Assembly: GCF_029814935.1 (NCBI RefSeq)
Contig: NZ_CP104582.1
Coordinates: 2,542,001 to 2,606,000 of the forward strand
DNA length: 64,000 nt
Source: Pseudomonas sp. GD03919
GTDB lineage: Bacteria > Pseudomonadota > Gammaproteobacteria > Pseudomonadales > Pseudomonadaceae
Reading direction: 5' to 3'
Shown here: positions 1 through 10,888 of the stretch, piece after piece
How positions within the stretch are numbered: position 1 is the first letter of the stretch
How the letters are laid out: each line of letters starts with the position of its first letter
The notes under the pieces: model-generated
Seen by the model: the letters and a program-made list of their open reading frames with translations, nothing else
Databases searched by the model: none
Told to the model about the DNA's origin: nothing
Position numbers and translations under genes: made by a program

Positions 1-459
1 AGGCTCAAGTGCTGGCAGCCCGGCGGCGCCGGTACCGGCTTCCTGCTGCCCGAGCACCTTGAGGCGCAGATGTATGCCGGCGGCATCGGCAAGGTCGGCA
101 CGCGCATGGGCACCGGCCTGGCGCTGGCGGTCGACGACTCGATCAACATGGTTTCCCTGCTGCGCAACATGGAAGAGTTCTTCGCCCGCGAGTCCTGCGG
201 CTGGTGCACGCCGTGCCGCGACGGCCTGCCGTGGAGCGTGAAGATCCTCCGCGCCCTGGAGCGCAAGCAAGGCACCGCCGAAGACATCCAGACCCTGCTG
301 GGGCTGGTCAACTTCCTCGGCCCGGGCAAGACCTTCTGCGCTCATGCGCCAGGTGCCGTGGAGCCGTTGGGCAGTGCCATCAAGTATTTCCGTGAAGAGT
401 TCGAGGCCGGTGTGGCCCAGGTGGCGAGTACGCCCCGCACGCCGGCAACCGCGAGCTGA
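1..459 (+). CDS. nuoF: NADH-quinone oxidoreductase subunit F, 3' part
   Basis: This is the C-terminal 152 residues of NuoF; the 5' end lies outside the window. NuoF is the NADH- and FMN-binding subunit of the peripheral arm of complex I. The fragment carries the N3 4Fe-4S ligand set: CGWCTPC (fragment residues 66-72) and a fourth cysteine in TFCAHAP (residue 113). This is the usual C-x2-C-x2-C-x40-C spacing. The reading frame is open from base 1 to TGA at 457-459. nuoG follows after 58 bp, so this is the front of a polycistronic nuo operon. The call is secure; only the upstream extent is unknown. Confidence 0.97.
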   Translation, partial: RLKCWQPGGAGTGFLLPEHLEAQMYAGGIGKVGTRMGTGLALAVDDSINMVSLLRNMEEFFARESCGWCTPCRDGLPWSVKILRALERKQGTAEDIQTLLGLVNFLGPGKTFCAHAPGAVEPLGSAIKYFREEFEAGVAQVASTPRTPATAS

Positions 460-517
460 ACAGACGAATTCCCTTAGCCAGCCGCTTTAACCAGCGGGTA
501 AACGAAGACTTAAAGAA

Positions 518-3226
518 ATGGCCACTATCCACGTAGACGGCAAAGATTTCGAAGTCGATGGTGCAGACAACCTCCTGCAGGCCTGCCTGTCCCTCGGACT
601 CGATATCCCCTACTTCTGCTGGCACCCGGCGCTTGGCAGCGTCGGCGCGTGCCGCCAGTGCGCGGTCAAGCAGTACAACGACGAGAACGATACCCGTGGT
701 CGTATCGTCATGTCCTGCATGACGCCTGCCACCGACAACACCTGGATCAGCATCGACGACGAGGAGTCCAAGGCGTTCCGCGCCAGCGTCGTCGAATGGC
801 TGATGACCAACCACCCGCACGACTGCCCCGTGTGCGAGGAAGGCGGTCACTGCCACCTGCAGGACATGACGGTGATGACCGGGCACAACGCCCGTCGCTA
901 CCGCTTCACCAAGCGCACCCACCAGAACCAGGAGCTCGGCCCGTTCATCGCCCACGAGATGAACCGCTGCATCGCCTGCTATCGCTGCGTGCGCTACTAC
1001 AAGGACTACGCCGGCGGCACCGACCTCGGCGTCTACGGCGCGCACGACAACGTGTACTTCGGCCGCGTCGAGGACGGCACGCTGGAAAGCGAGTTCTCAG
1101 GCAATCTGGTCGAGGTCTGCCCGACCGGGGTATTCACCGACAAGACCCACTCCGAGCGCTACAACCGCAAGTGGGACATGCAGTTCGCCCCGAGCATCTG
1201 CCACGGCTGCTCCAGCGGCTGCAACATCAGCCCCGGTGAACGCTATGGCGAGCTGCGCCGCATCGAGAACCGCTTCAACGGCTCGGTCAACCAATACTTC
1301 CTCTGTGATCGTGGCCGCTTCGGCTATGGCTACGTCAACAATGCGGATCGCCCGCGTCAGCCGTTGCTGGCTGGCCAGGCCATCGGCATCGATGCCGCGC
1401 TGGACAAGGCCGCCGAGCTGCTCAAGGGCAAGCGCGTGATCGGCATTGGCTCGCCGCGTGCCAGCCTCGAAGCCAACTTCGCCCTGCGCGATCTGGTGGG
1501 TGCCAATAACTTCTATAGCGGCATCGCCGCTGGCGAGCTGACCAATATCTGCCTGATCCGCGACATCCTGCAGAACGGCCCGCTGCCAACGCCGACCCTG
1601 CGCGATGTCGAGCTGCACGACGCCATCTTCGTCCTCGGCGAAGACCTGACCCAGACCGCCGCACGCCTGGCTCTGGCCCTGCGCCAGGCGGTCAAGGGCA
1701 AGGCCACCGAGATCGCTGCCGGTGCGCGTATTCAGGACTGGCACATGGCCGCTGTGCAGAACGTTGCCCAGCACGCCCTGCATCCGCTATTCATCGCCAG
1801 CGTCGCGGAAACCCGCCTGGATGACGTGGCCGCCGAAAGCGTACACGCCGCCCCGGCCGATCTGGCTCGCATCGGTTTCGCCGTGGCTCATGCCATCGAC
1901 CCGAGCGCACCGGCGGTCGATGGTCTGGAAGCCGAGGCGCAAGCACTGGTACAGCGCATCGCCGATGCCCTGATCAATGCCAAGCGCCCGCTGATCGTCT
2001 CCGGCGCCTCCCTGGGCGACAAGGCTCTGATCGAAGCCGCCGCCAATATCGCCAGCGCGCTGAAGAACCGCGAGAAGAACGGCTCGCTGAGCCTGGTGGT
2101 GCCCGAAGCCAACAGCCTGGGCCTGGCACTGCTCGGTGGCGACTCCGTCGATGCCGCACTCGATGTTCTGAGCAACGGCCAGGCCGATGCCGTCATCGTG
2201 CTGGAAAATGACCTGTACCGCCGCGCCGATACGGCCAAGGTCGACGCTGCGCTCAGCGCCGCACAGACAGTGATCGTCGCCGATCACCAGCGCACCTCCA
2301 CCAGCGAACGCGCCCACCTGCTGCTGCCGGTGGCGAGCTTCGCCGAAGGCGACGGCACCCTGGTCAGCCTCGAAGGTCGCGCCCAGCGCTTTTTCCAGGT
2401 CTATGAACCGAGCTACTACGACAGCAATATTCTGATCCGCGAAGGCTGGCGCTGGCTGCACGCGCTGCACAGCACCCTGCAAGGCAAGGCCGTGGACTGG
2501 ACGCAACTGGATCAGGTCACTGCAGCCTGCGCCGCCAGCAATCCGCTGTTGGCCGGGATCAAGGACGCCGCGCCGAGCGCCTCGTTCCGCATCAAGGGCC
2601 TCAAGCTCGCCCGCGAGCCACACCGCTACAGTGGTCGTACCGCCATGCGCGCCAATATCAGCGTGCACGAGCCGCGTCAGCCGCAGGATCAGGACACCGC
2701 CTTCGCCTTCTCCATGGAGGGCTACGCCGGCAGCAAGGAAGACCGTCAGCAGATTCCCTTCGCCTGGTCGCCAGGCTGGAACTCGCCGCAGGCCTGGAAC
2801 AAGTTCCAGGACGAGGTCGGCGGTCATCTGCGCGCCGGCGACCCCGGCGTGCGCCTGCTCGAAGCCGCCGGTAACGCCCTGCCCTGGTTCGCCGTCAATG
2901 CAGCGTTCAACCCGGCAGCCGGCACCTGGCAGGTGGCGCCGCTGCACCACCTGTTCGGCAGCGAGGAAAACTCCGCGCGTGCCAAACCGATTCAGGAGCG
3001 CATGCCCGCGCCCTACGTGGCCCTGGCCCGTGAGGAAGCCGCTCGCCTGGGTGTGAACGACGGTGCGCTGCTGACCCTGCGCGTCAACGGCCAGGCACTG
3101 CGCCTGCCGCTGCAGGTGCGTGATGATCTGGCCGCCGGTCTGGTCGGTCTGCCGCTTGGCTTGCCGGGTATCCCGGCAACAGTCACAGGCGCCAGCGTGA
3201 CCCTGCTGCAGGAGGCCGCACAATGA
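518..3226 (+). CDS. nuoG: NADH-quinone oxidoreductase subunit G
   Basis: A 902-residue protein, the largest subunit of the complex I peripheral arm, which carries the iron-sulfur chain. All expected cysteines are visible. The 2Fe-2S N1b set is C34, C45, C48 and C67. The His/Cys-liganded 4Fe-4S set is in [14 protein letters not shown] (C103, C106, C112). The next cluster has C151, C154, C157 and C201. The extra N7 cluster has C228, C231, C235 and C263. The rest is a molybdopterin-oxidoreductase-like domain with no obvious catalytic cofactor role. The start ATG at 518 has only a weak AAAGAA ribosome site. The stop overlaps the nuoH start by 4 bp (ATGA), which suggests translational coupling. 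Length is normal for Pseudomonas. Confidence 0.97.
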   Translation: MATIHVDGKDFEVDGADNLLQACLSLGLDIPYFCWHPALGSVGACRQCAVKQYNDENDTRGRIVMSCMTPATDNTWISIDDEESKAFRASVVEWLMTNHPHDCPVCEEGGHCHLQDMTVMTGHNARRYRFTKRTHQNQELGPFIAHEMNRCIACYRCVRYYKDYAGGTDLGVYGAHDNVYFGRVEDGTLESEFSGNLVEVCPTGVFTDKTHSERYNRKWDMQFAPSICHGCSSGCNISPGERYGELRRIENRFNGSVNQYFLCDRGRFGYGYVNNADRPRQPLLAGQAIGIDAALDKAAELLKGKRVIGIGSPRASLEANFALRDLVGANNFYSGIAAGELTNICLIRDILQNGPLPTPTLRDVELHDAIFVLGEDLTQTAARLALALRQAVKGKATEIAAGARIQDWHMAAVQNVAQHALHPLFIASVAETRLDDVAAESVHAAPADLARIGFAVAHAIDPSAPAVDGLEAEAQALVQRIADALINAKRPLIVSGASLGDKALIEAAANIASALKNREKNGSLSLVVPEANSLGLALLGGDSVDAALDVLSNGQADAVIVLENDLYRRADTAKVDAALSAAQTVIVADHQRTSTSERAHLLLPVASFAEGDGTLVSLEGRAQRFFQVYEPSYYDSNILIREGWRWLHALHSTLQGKAVDWTQLDQVTAACAASNPLLAGIKDAAPSASFRIKGLKLAREPHRYSGRTAMRANISVHEPRQPQDQDTAFAFSMEGYAGSKEDRQQIPFAWSPGWNSPQAWNKFQDEVGGHLRAGDPGVRLLEAAGNALPWFAVNAAFNPAAGTWQVAPLHHLFGSEENSARAKPIQERMPAPYVALAREEAARLGVNDGALLTLRVNGQALRLPLQVRDDLAAGLVGLPLGLPGIPATVTGASVTLLQEAAQ

Positions 3227-4215
3227 GCTGGTTGACGCCCGAACTGATCGAGATCGTCATCGCGGTACTCAAGGCCATCGTCATCCTGCTGGTGGTGGTG
3301 GTCTGCGGCGCGCTGCTGAGCTTCATCGAGCGCCGTCTGCTCGGTTGGTGGCAGGATCGTTACGGCCCCAACCGCGTGGGGCCGTTCGGCATGTTCCAGA
3401 TCGCCGCCGACATGATCAAGATGTTCTTCAAGGAGGACTGGACGCCGCCGTTCGCCGACAAGTTCATCTTCATCCTGGCACCGATGATCGCCTTTTCGGC
3501 GATGCTGATGGCCTTCGCCATCATCCCCATCACCCCGACCTGGGGCGTGGCGGATCTGAACATCGGCATCCTGTTCTTCTTCGCCATGGCGGGTTTATCG
3601 GTCTACGCGGTGCTGTTCGCCGGCTGGGCCAGCAACAACAAGTTCGCCCTGCTCGGTGCCCTGCGCGCCTCGGCGCAGACGGTGTCCTACGAGGTGTTCC
3701 TGGCCCTGGCGCTGATGGGCGTGGTGGCGCAGGTCGGCTCGTTCAACATGCGCGACATCGTCGACTACCAGGCGCAGAACCTGTGGTTCATCATTCCGCA
3801 GTTCTTCGGCTTCTGTACCTTCTTCATCGCAGCGGTGGCCGTGACCCACCGTCACCCGTTCGACCAACCGGAAGCCGAGCAGGAGCTGGCCGACGGTTAC
3901 CACATCGAATACGCCGGGATGAAATGGGGCATGTTCTTCGTTGGCGAGTACGTGGCCATCGTCACCGTATCGGCGCTGCTGGTCACCCTGTTCTTCGGTG
4001 GCTGGCACGGCCCGTTCGGCATCCTGCCGCAGATTCCGTTCTTCTGGTTCGCGCTGAAAACGGCCTTCTTCATCATGATCTTCATCCTGCTGCGCGCGTC
4101 GATCCCACGCCCGCGCTATGACCAGGTCATGGCCTTCAGCTGGAAGTTCTGCCTGCCGCTGACCCTGATCAACCTGCTGGTGACCGGCGCCGTCGTGCTG
4201 GCCACGGCCCAGTAA
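3223..4215 (+). CDS. nuoH: NADH-quinone oxidoreductase subunit H
   Basis: A 330-residue, highly hydrophobic protein with about eight membrane helices. It is the ND1 homologue at the junction of the peripheral and membrane arms, where the quinone site lies. Family motifs visible are [19 protein letters not shown] near the N terminus and the acidic loop [13 protein letters not shown]. The acidic residues of these loops are conserved in the quinone-to-membrane coupling region. The start overlaps the nuoG stop (ATGA). A good AAGGAG site lies 3' of this gene in front of nuoI. Length and motifs are typical. Confidence 0.97.
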   Translation: MSWLTPELIEIVIAVLKAIVILLVVVVCGALLSFIERRLLGWWQDRYGPNRVGPFGMFQIAADMIKMFFKEDWTPPFADKFIFILAPMIAFSAMLMAFAIIPITPTWGVADLNIGILFFFAMAGLSVYAVLFAGWASNNKFALLGALRASAQTVSYEVFLALALMGVVAQVGSFNMRDIVDYQAQNLWFIIPQFFGFCTFFIAAVAVTHRHPFDQPEAEQELADGYHIEYAGMKWGMFFVGEYVAIVTVSALLVTLFFGGWHGPFGILPQIPFFWFALKTAFFIMIFILLRASIPRPRYDQVMAFSWKFCLPLTLINLLVTGAVVLATAQ

Positions 4216-4226
4216 GGAGAAAAGCA

Positions 4227-4775
4227 ATGTTCAAGTACATCTGGGACGTGCTGGTCGGTACCGGCACCCAACTGCGCAGCCTGGTCATGGTCTTCAGCCA
4301 TGGCTTTCGCAAGCGCGACACCCTGCAATACCCGGAAGAGGCGGTCTACCTGCCGCCGCGCTACCGTGGCCGCATCGTCCTGACCCGCGACCCCGACGGC
4401 GAGGAACGCTGCGTGGCCTGCAACCTGTGCGCCGTGGCCTGCCCGGTGGGCTGCATCTCGCTGCAGAAGGCCGAGACCGACGACGGGCGCTGGTACCCGG
4501 AGTTCTTCCGCATCAACTTCTCGCGCTGCATCTTCTGTGGCCTGTGCGAGGAAGCCTGCCCGACCACCGCGATCCAGCTCACCCCCGATTTCGAGATGGG
4601 CGAGTTCAAGCGTCAGGATCTGGTGTACGAGAAGGAAGACCTGCTGATCAGCGGCCCCGGCAAGAACCCGGACTACAACTTCTACCGCGTTGCCGGTATG
4701 GCCATCGCCGGCAAGCCCAAGGGCGCCGCGCAGAACGAGGCCGAGCCGATCAACGTGAAGAGCCTGCTGCCTTAG
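4227..4775 (+). CDS. nuoI: NADH-quinone oxidoreductase subunit I
   Basis: A 182-residue ferredoxin-like subunit carrying clusters N6a and N6b, which pass electrons towards the final N2 cluster and quinone. Two complete 4Fe-4S motifs are visible: [15 protein letters not shown] and [15 protein letters not shown]. The N terminus is amphipathic, as expected for a subunit lying against the membrane arm. The gene sits 11 bp after nuoH with an AAGGAG site and 9 bp before nuoJ. All eight cluster cysteines are intact. Confidence 0.97.
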   Translation: MFKYIWDVLVGTGTQLRSLVMVFSHGFRKRDTLQYPEEAVYLPPRYRGRIVLTRDPDGEERCVACNLCAVACPVGCISLQKAETDDGRWYPEFFRINFSRCIFCGLCEEACPTTAIQLTPDFEMGEFKRQDLVYEKEDLLISGPGKNPDYNFYRVAGMAIAGKPKGAAQNEAEPINVKSLLP

Positions 4776-4784
4776 GAGTTTCTG

Positions 4785-5294
4785 ATGGAATTCGCGTTTT
4801 ACTTCGCCGCCGGTGTGGCGGTGGCAGCAACGGTCGGGGTGGTCACCAACACCAACCCGGTGCATGCCCTGCTCTACCTGATCGTCTCGCTACTAGCGGT
4901 GTCGATGGTGTTCTTTGCCCTCGGTGCGCCCTTTGCCGGCGCACTGGAAATCATCGTCTATGCCGGCGCCATCATGGTGCTGTTCGTCTTCGTGGTGATG
5001 ATGCTCAACCTTGGCCCGGCTGCCGCCGACCAGGAGCGCAAGTGGCTGACGCCCGGTATCTGGGTCGGCCCGGCGATTCTCAGCGCCCTGCTGCTCGGCC
5101 AGCTGCTCTATGTGCTGCTGAACCACGTCAGCGACGCTCATATCGGCCACACCACAGTGGAAGCCAAGGCCGTCGGTATCAGCCTGTTCGGCCCCTACCT
5201 GCTGGCCGTGGAGCTGGCCGCGCTGCTGCTGCTCGCCGCCCTGGTCGCCGCCTTCCATCTGGGCCGCCATGACGCCAAGGAGCCCACCGTATGA
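4785..5294 (+). CDS. nuoJ: NADH-quinone oxidoreductase subunit J
   Basis: A 169-residue membrane protein with about five hydrophobic helices, homologous to mitochondrial ND6. It forms part of the proton-translocating membrane arm. The conserved third-helix region ([19 protein letters not shown]) is clear and includes the pi-bulge Tyr/Gly segment typical of ND6. Start ATG 4785 has a TAGGAGTT ribosome site. The stop overlaps the nuoK ATG by 4 bp. Normal length. Confidence 0.96.
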   Translation: MEFAFYFAAGVAVAATVGVVTNTNPVHALLYLIVSLLAVSMVFFALGAPFAGALEIIVYAGAIMVLFVFVVMMLNLGPAAADQERKWLTPGIWVGPAILSALLLGQLLYVLLNHVSDAHIGHTTVEAKAVGISLFGPYLLAVELAALLLLAALVAAFHLGRHDAKEPTV

Positions 5295-5599
5295 CCGGCA
5301 TCCCACTCGAACACGGCCTGGCCCTGGCCGGCGTGCTGTTCTGCATCGGCCTGGTCGGCCTGATGGTGCGGCGCAACATCCTGTTCATTCTGATGAGCCT
5401 GGAAGTGATGATGAACGCCGCTGCACTGGCCTTCGTGGTGGCTGGTGCCCGTTGGGGCGCGGCTGACGGCCAGGTGATGTTCATTCTGGTGATCACCCTG
5501 GCAGCCGCCGAGGCCAGCATCGGCCTGGCGATCCTGCTGCAGCTGTATCGCCGCTTCAACACTCTGGATATCGACGCTGCCAGCGAGATGCGCGGATGA
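5291..5599 (+). CDS. nuoK: NADH-quinone oxidoreductase subunit K
   Basis: A 102-residue protein with three hydrophobic helices, homologous to ND4L. The membrane-embedded glutamates used in proton transfer are visible in MSLEVMMNA and in [13 protein letters not shown]. It overlaps nuoJ at the 5' end and nuoL at the 3' end, both by ATGA. This is the usual coupled arrangement in the nuo operon. Typical length. Confidence 0.96.
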   Translation: MTGIPLEHGLALAGVLFCIGLVGLMVRRNILFILMSLEVMMNAAALAFVVAGARWGAADGQVMFILVITLAAAEASIGLAILLQLYRRFNTLDIDAASEMRG

Positions 5600-7455
5600 A
5601 CCTTCTAGCCCTGACTCTATTCTTCCCGCTGCTCGGCTGGCTGCTGCTGGCCTTCTCGCGCGGACGCTTCTCGGAAAACACCAGTGCGCTGATCGGGGTC
5701 GGCTCCATCGGCCTGGCCGCCGCCAGCGCTGCCTGGGTCATCGCCACCTTTCTCGGCAATCCGCCGGCCGGCGGTGCCTACAGCCTGACCCTGTGGCAGT
5801 GGATGAGCGTCGAAGGCCTGGCGCCGAGCTTCACCCTGCATCTGGATGGGTTGTCCGCAACCATGCTCGGCGTGGTCACTGGCGTGGGTTTTCTGATCCA
5901 CCTGTTCGCCAGCTGGTACATGCGCGGCGAGGAAGGCTATTCGCGCTTCTTCGCCTACACCAACCTGTTCATTTTCAGCATGTTGTTGCTGGTGCTCGGC
6001 GACAACCTGCTGGTGCTGTTCTTCGGCTGGGAAGGCGTGGGCCTGTGCTCGTACCTGCTGATTGGCTTCTACTACAAGCACGTGCCCAACGGTAATGCGG
6101 CGCTCAAGGCGTTCATCGTCACCCGCGTCGGCGACGTGTTCCTGATGATTGGCATGTTCCTGCTGTTCATCAACCTCGGCACCCTGAACATTCAGGAGCT
6201 GATGGTGCTGGCGCCGCAAAAATACGTGGCCGGCGATACCTGGCTGTGGGTTGCCACGCTGATGCTGCTCGGCGGTGCTGTGGGCAAGTCCGCCCAGTTG
6301 CCGCTGCAGACCTGGTTGGCCGATGCCATGGCCGGCCCGACGCCGGTGTCGGCGCTGATCCACGCGGCGACCATGGTCACCGCCGGCGTCTACCTGATCG
6401 CCCGTACTCATGGCCTGTTCCTGCTGACCCCGGAGATTCTCGAGCTGGTCGGCGTCGTCGGCGGTGTGACCCTGGTGCTGGCCGGTTTCGCCGCGCTGGT
6501 ACAAACCGACATCAAGCGCATCCTCGCCTACTCGACCATGAGCCAGATCGGCTACATGTTCCTGGCCCTGGGCGTCGGTGCCTGGGACGCGGCGATCTTC
6601 CACCTGATGACCCACGCCTTCTTCAAGGCCCTGCTGTTCCTTGCTTCCGGTGCGGTGATCCACGCCTGCCACCACGAGCAGAACATCTTCAAGATGGGCG
6701 GCCTGTGGAAGAAGCTGCCGCTGGCCTATGCCAGCTTCGTCGTCGGTGGTGCCGCCCTGGCGGCCCTGCCGCTGCTGACCGCCGGCTTCTACTCCAAGGA
6801 CGAGATCCTCTGGGAAGCCTTCGCCAGCGGCCATAGCGAGCTGCTCTACGCAGGCCTGGTCGGCGCCTTCCTGACCTCGATCTACACCTTCCGCCTGATC
6901 TTCATCGCCTTCCACGGCGAGCAGAAGACCGAGGCGCACGCCGGTCATGGCATCGCCCACAACCTGCCGCTGATGGTGCTGATCGTGCTGTCCACCTTCA
7001 TCGGCGCCTGGATCACCCCGCCGCTGGCCGGCGTGCTGCCGCAAAGCGTCGGCCATGCCGGTGGCGAGGCCAAGCACAGCCTGGAACTGCTGTCGGGGCT
7101 GATCGCGGTGAGCGGTATCGTCATCGCCGCCCTGCTCTTCCTCGGCCAGCGTCGCGTCGCATCTGCCGTGGCGCAGAGCGCGCCGGGGCGCCTGCTGAGC
7201 GCCCTGTGGTTCGCTGCCTGGGGCTTCGACTGGCTCTACGACAAGCTGTTCGTACGCCCTTATCTGGCGCTCTGCCACCTGCTGCGCCGCGACCCCATCG
7301 ACCGCAGCATCGGCCTGATTCCGCTGCTCGCGCGTGGCGGCAACGCCGCACTGGTACGCAGCGAAACCGGCCAGGTGCGCTGGTACGCCGCTTCGATCGC
7401 CGGGGGCGCCGTGCTGGTGCTCGCCGCCATCCTCTTTCTTGGTGGGGTCTATTGA
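5596..7455 (+). CDS. nuoL: NADH-quinone oxidoreductase subunit L
   Basis: A 619-residue antiporter-like subunit at the distal end of the membrane arm (ND5 homologue). The core motifs [19 protein letters not shown] and the lysine-containing helices around [31 protein letters not shown] are intact. The C terminus carries the amphipathic lateral helix and final membrane span. Unusually, the last codons (GVY and stop, from about 7444) lie inside the left arm of the inverted repeat that fills the nuoL-nuoM gap. The native C terminus may therefore have been replaced or modified by that element. Total length is still normal for Pseudomonas. Confidence 0.96.
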   Translation: MNLLALTLFFPLLGWLLLAFSRGRFSENTSALIGVGSIGLAAASAAWVIATFLGNPPAGGAYSLTLWQWMSVEGLAPSFTLHLDGLSATMLGVVTGVGFLIHLFASWYMRGEEGYSRFFAYTNLFIFSMLLLVLGDNLLVLFFGWEGVGLCSYLLIGFYYKHVPNGNAALKAFIVTRVGDVFLMIGMFLLFINLGTLNIQELMVLAPQKYVAGDTWLWVATLMLLGGAVGKSAQLPLQTWLADAMAGPTPVSALIHAATMVTAGVYLIARTHGLFLLTPEILELVGVVGGVTLVLAGFAALVQTDIKRILAYSTMSQIGYMFLALGVGAWDAAIFHLMTHAFFKALLFLASGAVIHACHHEQNIFKMGGLWKKLPLAYASFVVGGAALAALPLLTAGFYSKDEILWEAFASGHSELLYAGLVGAFLTSIYTFRLIFIAFHGEQKTEAHAGHGIAHNLPLMVLIVLSTFIGAWITPPLAGVLPQSVGHAGGEAKHSLELLSGLIAVSGIVIAALLFLGQRRVASAVAQSAPGRLLSALWFAAWGFDWLYDKLFVRPYLALCHLLRRDPIDRSIGLIPLLARGGNAALVRSETGQVRWYAASIAGGAVLVLAAILFLGGVY

Positions 7456-7710
7456 TGTTTCGCACACGGCCGCGCCGGAGCCCGTTTTTGCGCGGGGCAA
7501 GGCACGAGGAGAGAAGTTTGGTCGCTCCAAATGAACGACGAGTAACGCAGCAGCGCGCAAAAACGGGCCCGGCCCTTCGGGTTGCGCGCCAAATAGCGCC
7601 ATGCTGCGTTGCAGGACTTGGCAAGGGAACACCATTACCGGCGTCCTACGCCTTGCCTGGCGCTATTTCGCGCAGCAACGCGGCTCGTGTCGAAACGTCA
7701 ATAGACCCCA
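7443..7710. repeat. Palindromic MITE/REP-like element between nuoL and nuoM
   Basis: About 268 bp bounded by inverted repeats. Bases 7443-7462 read TGGGGTCTATTGATGTTTCG. The reverse complement of 7691-7710 is TGGGGTCTATTGACGTTTCG, 19 of 20 identical, and pairing continues imperfectly inwards (ACACGGCCG against ACACGAGCCG). Further hairpin arms lie inside: CCCGTTTTTGCGCG with its complement near 7550-7567, and AAATAGCGCCA with TGGCGCTATTT near 7590 and 7660. No credible ORF lies within it, and no clear target duplication was found. It accounts for most of the 271-bp gap in an operon whose other junctions are 58 bp or less or overlap. Confidence 0.8.
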
Positions 7711-7726
7711 AGGAAAACAGCCTGTC

Positions 7727-9256
7727 ATGATTCTGCCCTGGCTAATCCTGATTCCCTTCATCGGCGGCCTGCTGTGCTGGCAAGGCGAGCGCTTCGGCTC
7801 CGTGCTGCCGCGCTGGATCGCCCTGATCACCATGAGCCTGCTGTTCGGCCTGAGTCTGTGGCTATGGGTCAGCGGTGACTTCACCCTGGCGCCGGCCCCG
7901 GACGGCGGCCCGCGCTGGGCCCACGAGTTCGTCATCGACTGGATTCCGCGTCTGGGTATCACCATTCACCTGGCGATGGACGGCCTGTCGGTGCTGATGG
8001 TGGTGCTCACCGGCCTGCTCGGTGTGCTCTCGGTACTCTGCTCATGGAACGAGATCCAGCATCGCGTCGGCTTCTTCCACCTCAACCTGATGTGGATTCT
8101 CGGCGGTGTGGTCGGCGTGTTCCTCGCGGTCGACCTGTTCCTGTTCTTCTTCTTCTGGGAAATGATGCTGGTGCCGATGTACTTCCTCATCGCGCTCTGG
8201 GGTCATAGCGGCAGCGACGGTCGCACCCGTATCACCGCCGCCACCAAGTTCTTCATCTTCACCCAGGCCAGCGGTCTGATCATGCTGCTGGCGATCCTGG
8301 CTCTGGTGTTCGTGCACTTCAACCAGACCGGTGTACTGACCTTCAACTACGCCGACCTGCTGAAGACCGAACTGGCGCCGGGCACCGAATACCTGCTGAT
8401 GCTGGGTTTCTTCGTCGCCTTCGCGGTGAAGTTCCCGGTGGTGCCGGTGCACTCCTGGCTGCCAGATGCCCACGCCCAGGCGCCGACCGCTGGCTCCGTT
8501 GACTTGGCTGGTATCCTGCTGAAAACCGCCGCCTACGGTTTGCTGCGCTTCGCGCTACCACTGTTCCCCAACGCCTCAGCGGAGTTCGCCCCCATCGCCC
8601 AGTGGCTCGGCCTGTTCGCCATCATCTACGGCGCCCTGCTGTCGTTCGCCCAGACCGACATCAAGCGCCTGGTGGCCTACTCCAGCGTCTCGCACATGGG
8701 CTTCGTGCTGATCGCCATCTATTCCGGCAGCCAGATCGCCCTGCAAGGTGCAGTGGTGCAGATGGTCGCCCACGGCCTGTCCGCTGCTGCGCTGTTCATC
8801 CTCTGCGGCCAGCTCTACGAGCGCGTGCACACCCGTGACCTGCGCCAGATGGGCGGCATCTGGGCGCGTATGCCATGGCTGCCGGCCATCAGCCTGTTCT
8901 TCGCCGCTGCCGCGCTGGGCCTGCCGGGCACCGGCAACTTCGTCGGTGAGTTCCTGATCCTGATCGGTAGTTTCCCCGCTGCGCCTTGGGTCGTGGTGCT
9001 GGCCGCCTGCGGCCTGGTGCTCGGCTCGGTGTACGCCCTGGCGATGATTCACCGCGCCTACTTCGGCCAGGTAAAACAGGACGCACCGCTGCCCGGCCTG
9101 AAAGCCCGCGAATTGGCCATGGTGCTCGGCCTCGGCGTACTGCTGATTCTGCTTGGCGTTTACCCGCAACCGGTGCTCGACACCTCCGCTGCCAGCATGC
9201 ATGGCGTGCAGCAGTGGATGGCTGGCGCCCTCGATCAACTCGCCTCGGGCCGGTAA
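7727..9256 (+). CDS. nuoM: NADH-quinone oxidoreductase subunit M
   Basis: A 509-residue antiporter-like membrane subunit (ND4 homologue) with about 14 helices. Motifs visible are FFFWEMMLVPMYFLIALWG (key membrane Glu) and KFPVVPVHSWLPDAHAQAPTAGSVDLAGILLKTAAYG. I start it at ATG 7727 (MILPWLILIP), with AAGGA about 12 bp upstream. The frame stays open 5' into the palindromic element, to an ATG at 7601, but those 42 extra residues are element sequence and look nothing like NuoM. The AAGGA used for initiation lies at the very edge of the element, at about 7710-7714. Confidence 0.95.
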   Translation: MILPWLILIPFIGGLLCWQGERFGSVLPRWIALITMSLLFGLSLWLWVSGDFTLAPAPDGGPRWAHEFVIDWIPRLGITIHLAMDGLSVLMVVLTGLLGVLSVLCSWNEIQHRVGFFHLNLMWILGGVVGVFLAVDLFLFFFFWEMMLVPMYFLIALWGHSGSDGRTRITAATKFFIFTQASGLIMLLAILALVFVHFNQTGVLTFNYADLLKTELAPGTEYLLMLGFFVAFAVKFPVVPVHSWLPDAHAQAPTAGSVDLAGILLKTAAYGLLRFALPLFPNASAEFAPIAQWLGLFAIIYGALLSFAQTDIKRLVAYSSVSHMGFVLIAIYSGSQIALQGAVVQMVAHGLSAAALFILCGQLYERVHTRDLRQMGGIWARMPWLPAISLFFAAAALGLPGTGNFVGEFLILIGSFPAAPWVVVLAACGLVLGSVYALAMIHRAYFGQVKQDAPLPGLKARELAMVLGLGVLLILLGVYPQPVLDTSAASMHGVQQWMAGALDQLASGR

Positions 9257-9275
9257 GGGTAAGGATTAGAGACTC

Positions 9276-10760
9276 ATGGAACATCACGCTGTCGACTTCA
9301 CCCTGCAACACCTGATCGCCCTGCTGCCGCTGCTGGTGACCAGCCTCACCGCCATCGTGGTGATGCTGGCCATCGCTGCCAAGCGCAATCACACGGTGAC
9401 CTTCATCCTCTCGGTGGTGGGCCTGAACCTGGCGCTGCTATCGTTGATTCCGGCACTGGAGGTGGCGCCACTAGAGGTCACCCCGCTGCTGCTGATCGAT
9501 GCCTTCGCCTGCTACTACATGGGCCTGGTACTGGCCGCCAGCCTGGTCTGCATTACCCTGATCCACGCCTATCTGGGTGGTGATTCGGGTAAGGGTTATC
9601 CGGGCAACCGCGAGGAGCTGTACCTGCTGGTGCTGCTCTCCGCCGCGGGCGGCCTGGTGTTGGTCAGCGCCCAGCATCTGGCGGGCCTGTTCATCGGCCT
9701 GGAACTGCTGTCGGTGCCGACCTACGGCATGATTGCCTACGCCTTCTTCAACAAGCGCTCGCTGGAAGCCGGCATCAAGTACATGGTGCTGTCGGCGGCA
9801 GGCAGCGCCTTCCTGTTGTTCGGCATGGCGCTGCTGTATGCCGAGTCTGGCAACCTGGCCTTCGCCGATATCGGCGCAAGCCTGGCGCGGGAAAGCAGTC
9901 AACTGGTGCAGATCGGCATCGGCATGATGTTGATCGGCCTGGCCTTCAAGCTGTCGCTGGTGCCCTTCCACCTTTGGACGCCGGACGTCTACGAAGGCGC
10001 ACCGGCGCCGGTAGCGGCCTTCCTGGCCACTGCCAGCAAGGTGGCGGTGTTCGCCGTGCTGCTGCGCCTGTACCAGATGTCCCCGGCCATGAGCGGTGGC
10101 TGGCTGAACGAACTGCTGACCCTGATCGCCATTGCCTCGATCCTGTTCGGCAACCTGCTGGCGCTGCTGCAGAACAACCTCAAGCGCCTGCTCGGTTACT
10201 CCTCCATCGCCCACTTCGGTTATTTGCTGGTGGCACTGATCGCCAGCAAGGGACTGGCCGTGGAAGCCGTCGGCGTGTACCTGGCCACCTACGTGCTGAC
10301 CAGCCTCGGTGCCTTCGGCGTGATCACCCTGATGTCCACCCCCTATAGCGGCCGCGATGCCGATGCGCTGTACGAGTACCGCGGCCTGTTCTGGCGCCGT
10401 CCGTACCTGACCGCCGTGCTCACGGTGATGATGCTGTCGCTGGCCGGCATTCCGCTGACCGCGGGCTTCATCGGCAAGTTCTACGTGATCGCCGCCGGCG
10501 TCGAGGCGCAGCTGTGGTGGCTGCTCGGCGCCATGGTGCTGGGCAGCGCCATCGGCGTGTTCTATTACCTGCGGGTGATGGTCACCCTGTTCATGCGCGA
10601 GCCCAACATGCATCGCCACGACGCGCCCTTCGACTGGGGCCAGGGCGCCGGCGGCATCATGCTGCTGGTAGTCGCTCTGCTTGTCTTCGTTCTCGGCGTA
10701 TACCCGCAGCCGTTGCTGGAACTGGTGCAACACGCCGGCCTTGTCGTCCTGGCGCAATGA
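9276..10760 (+). CDS. nuoN: NADH-quinone oxidoreductase subunit N
   Basis: A 494-residue antiporter-like subunit (ND2 homologue), last gene of the nuo operon. Characteristic segments are [20 protein letters not shown] and [32 protein letters not shown]. These contain the conserved membrane Glu and Lys residues of the proton channel. Start ATG 9276 has an AAGGA site about 9 bp upstream and lies 19 bp after nuoM. The stop codon is followed at once by a perfect terminator hairpin. Complete and of normal length. Confidence 0.96.
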   Translation: MEHHAVDFTLQHLIALLPLLVTSLTAIVVMLAIAAKRNHTVTFILSVVGLNLALLSLIPALEVAPLEVTPLLLIDAFACYYMGLVLAASLVCITLIHAYLGGDSGKGYPGNREELYLLVLLSAAGGLVLVSAQHLAGLFIGLELLSVPTYGMIAYAFFNKRSLEAGIKYMVLSAAGSAFLLFGMALLYAESGNLAFADIGASLARESSQLVQIGIGMMLIGLAFKLSLVPFHLWTPDVYEGAPAPVAAFLATASKVAVFAVLLRLYQMSPAMSGGWLNELLTLIAIASILFGNLLALLQNNLKRLLGYSSIAHFGYLLVALIASKGLAVEAVGVYLATYVLTSLGAFGVITLMSTPYSGRDADALYEYRGLFWRRPYLTAVLTVMMLSLAGIPLTAGFIGKFYVIAAGVEAQLWWLLGAMVLGSAIGVFYYLRVMVTLFMREPNMHRHDAPFDWGQGAGGIMLLVVALLVFVLGVYPQPLLELVQHAGLVVLAQ

Positions 10761-10797
10761 AGCACAAGCCCCGCTAACTGCGGGGCTTGTGCTTTTA
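10760..10797 (+). terminator. Rho-independent terminator of the nuo operon
   Basis: Perfect 15-bp stem AAGCACAAGCCCCGC / GCGGGGCTTGTGCTT (10760-10774 and 10780-10794), 5-base loop, then a short T run. It starts at the last base of the nuoN stop codon. Confidence 0.92.
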
Positions 10798-10800
10798 AAG

Positions 10801-10863
10801 GTCGCGGCTGAAGCCCCTCCCACAAGTCATCATGAACTCCGTGGGAGGGGCTTTAGCCGCGAC
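10801..10863. repeat. REP palindrome
   Basis: Long inverted repeat: GTCGCGGCTGAAGCCCCTCC at 10801-10820 pairs with GGAGGGGCTTTAGCCGCGAC near 10844-10863, with CAC/GTG extending the stem. The GGGGCTTTAGCCGCGA core is the common Pseudomonas REP type. It sits directly behind the nuo terminator. Confidence 0.85.
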
Positions 10864-10871
10864 AGACCTGC

Positions 10872-10888
10872 CCCGGATTGCATCCGGG
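10872..10888 (-). terminator. Small hairpin 3' of tam
   Basis: CCCGGAT-TGC-ATCCGGG, perfect 7-bp stem directly after the minus-strand tam stop codon. There is no good T tract, so it may act only as a 3' stabiliser or be part of the adjoining REP cluster. Confidence 0.45.

Noticed and set aside
5617..7635. 672-codon open frame antisense to nuoL
   Set aside because: High-GC shadow of nuoL with His/Gln-rich, low-complexity text and no domain; nuoL is secure on the other strand.
7601..7726. N-terminal extension of nuoM
   Set aside because: Lies in the palindromic element; Cys/Arg-rich text unlike NuoM; ATG 7727 fits the family and has AAGGA.
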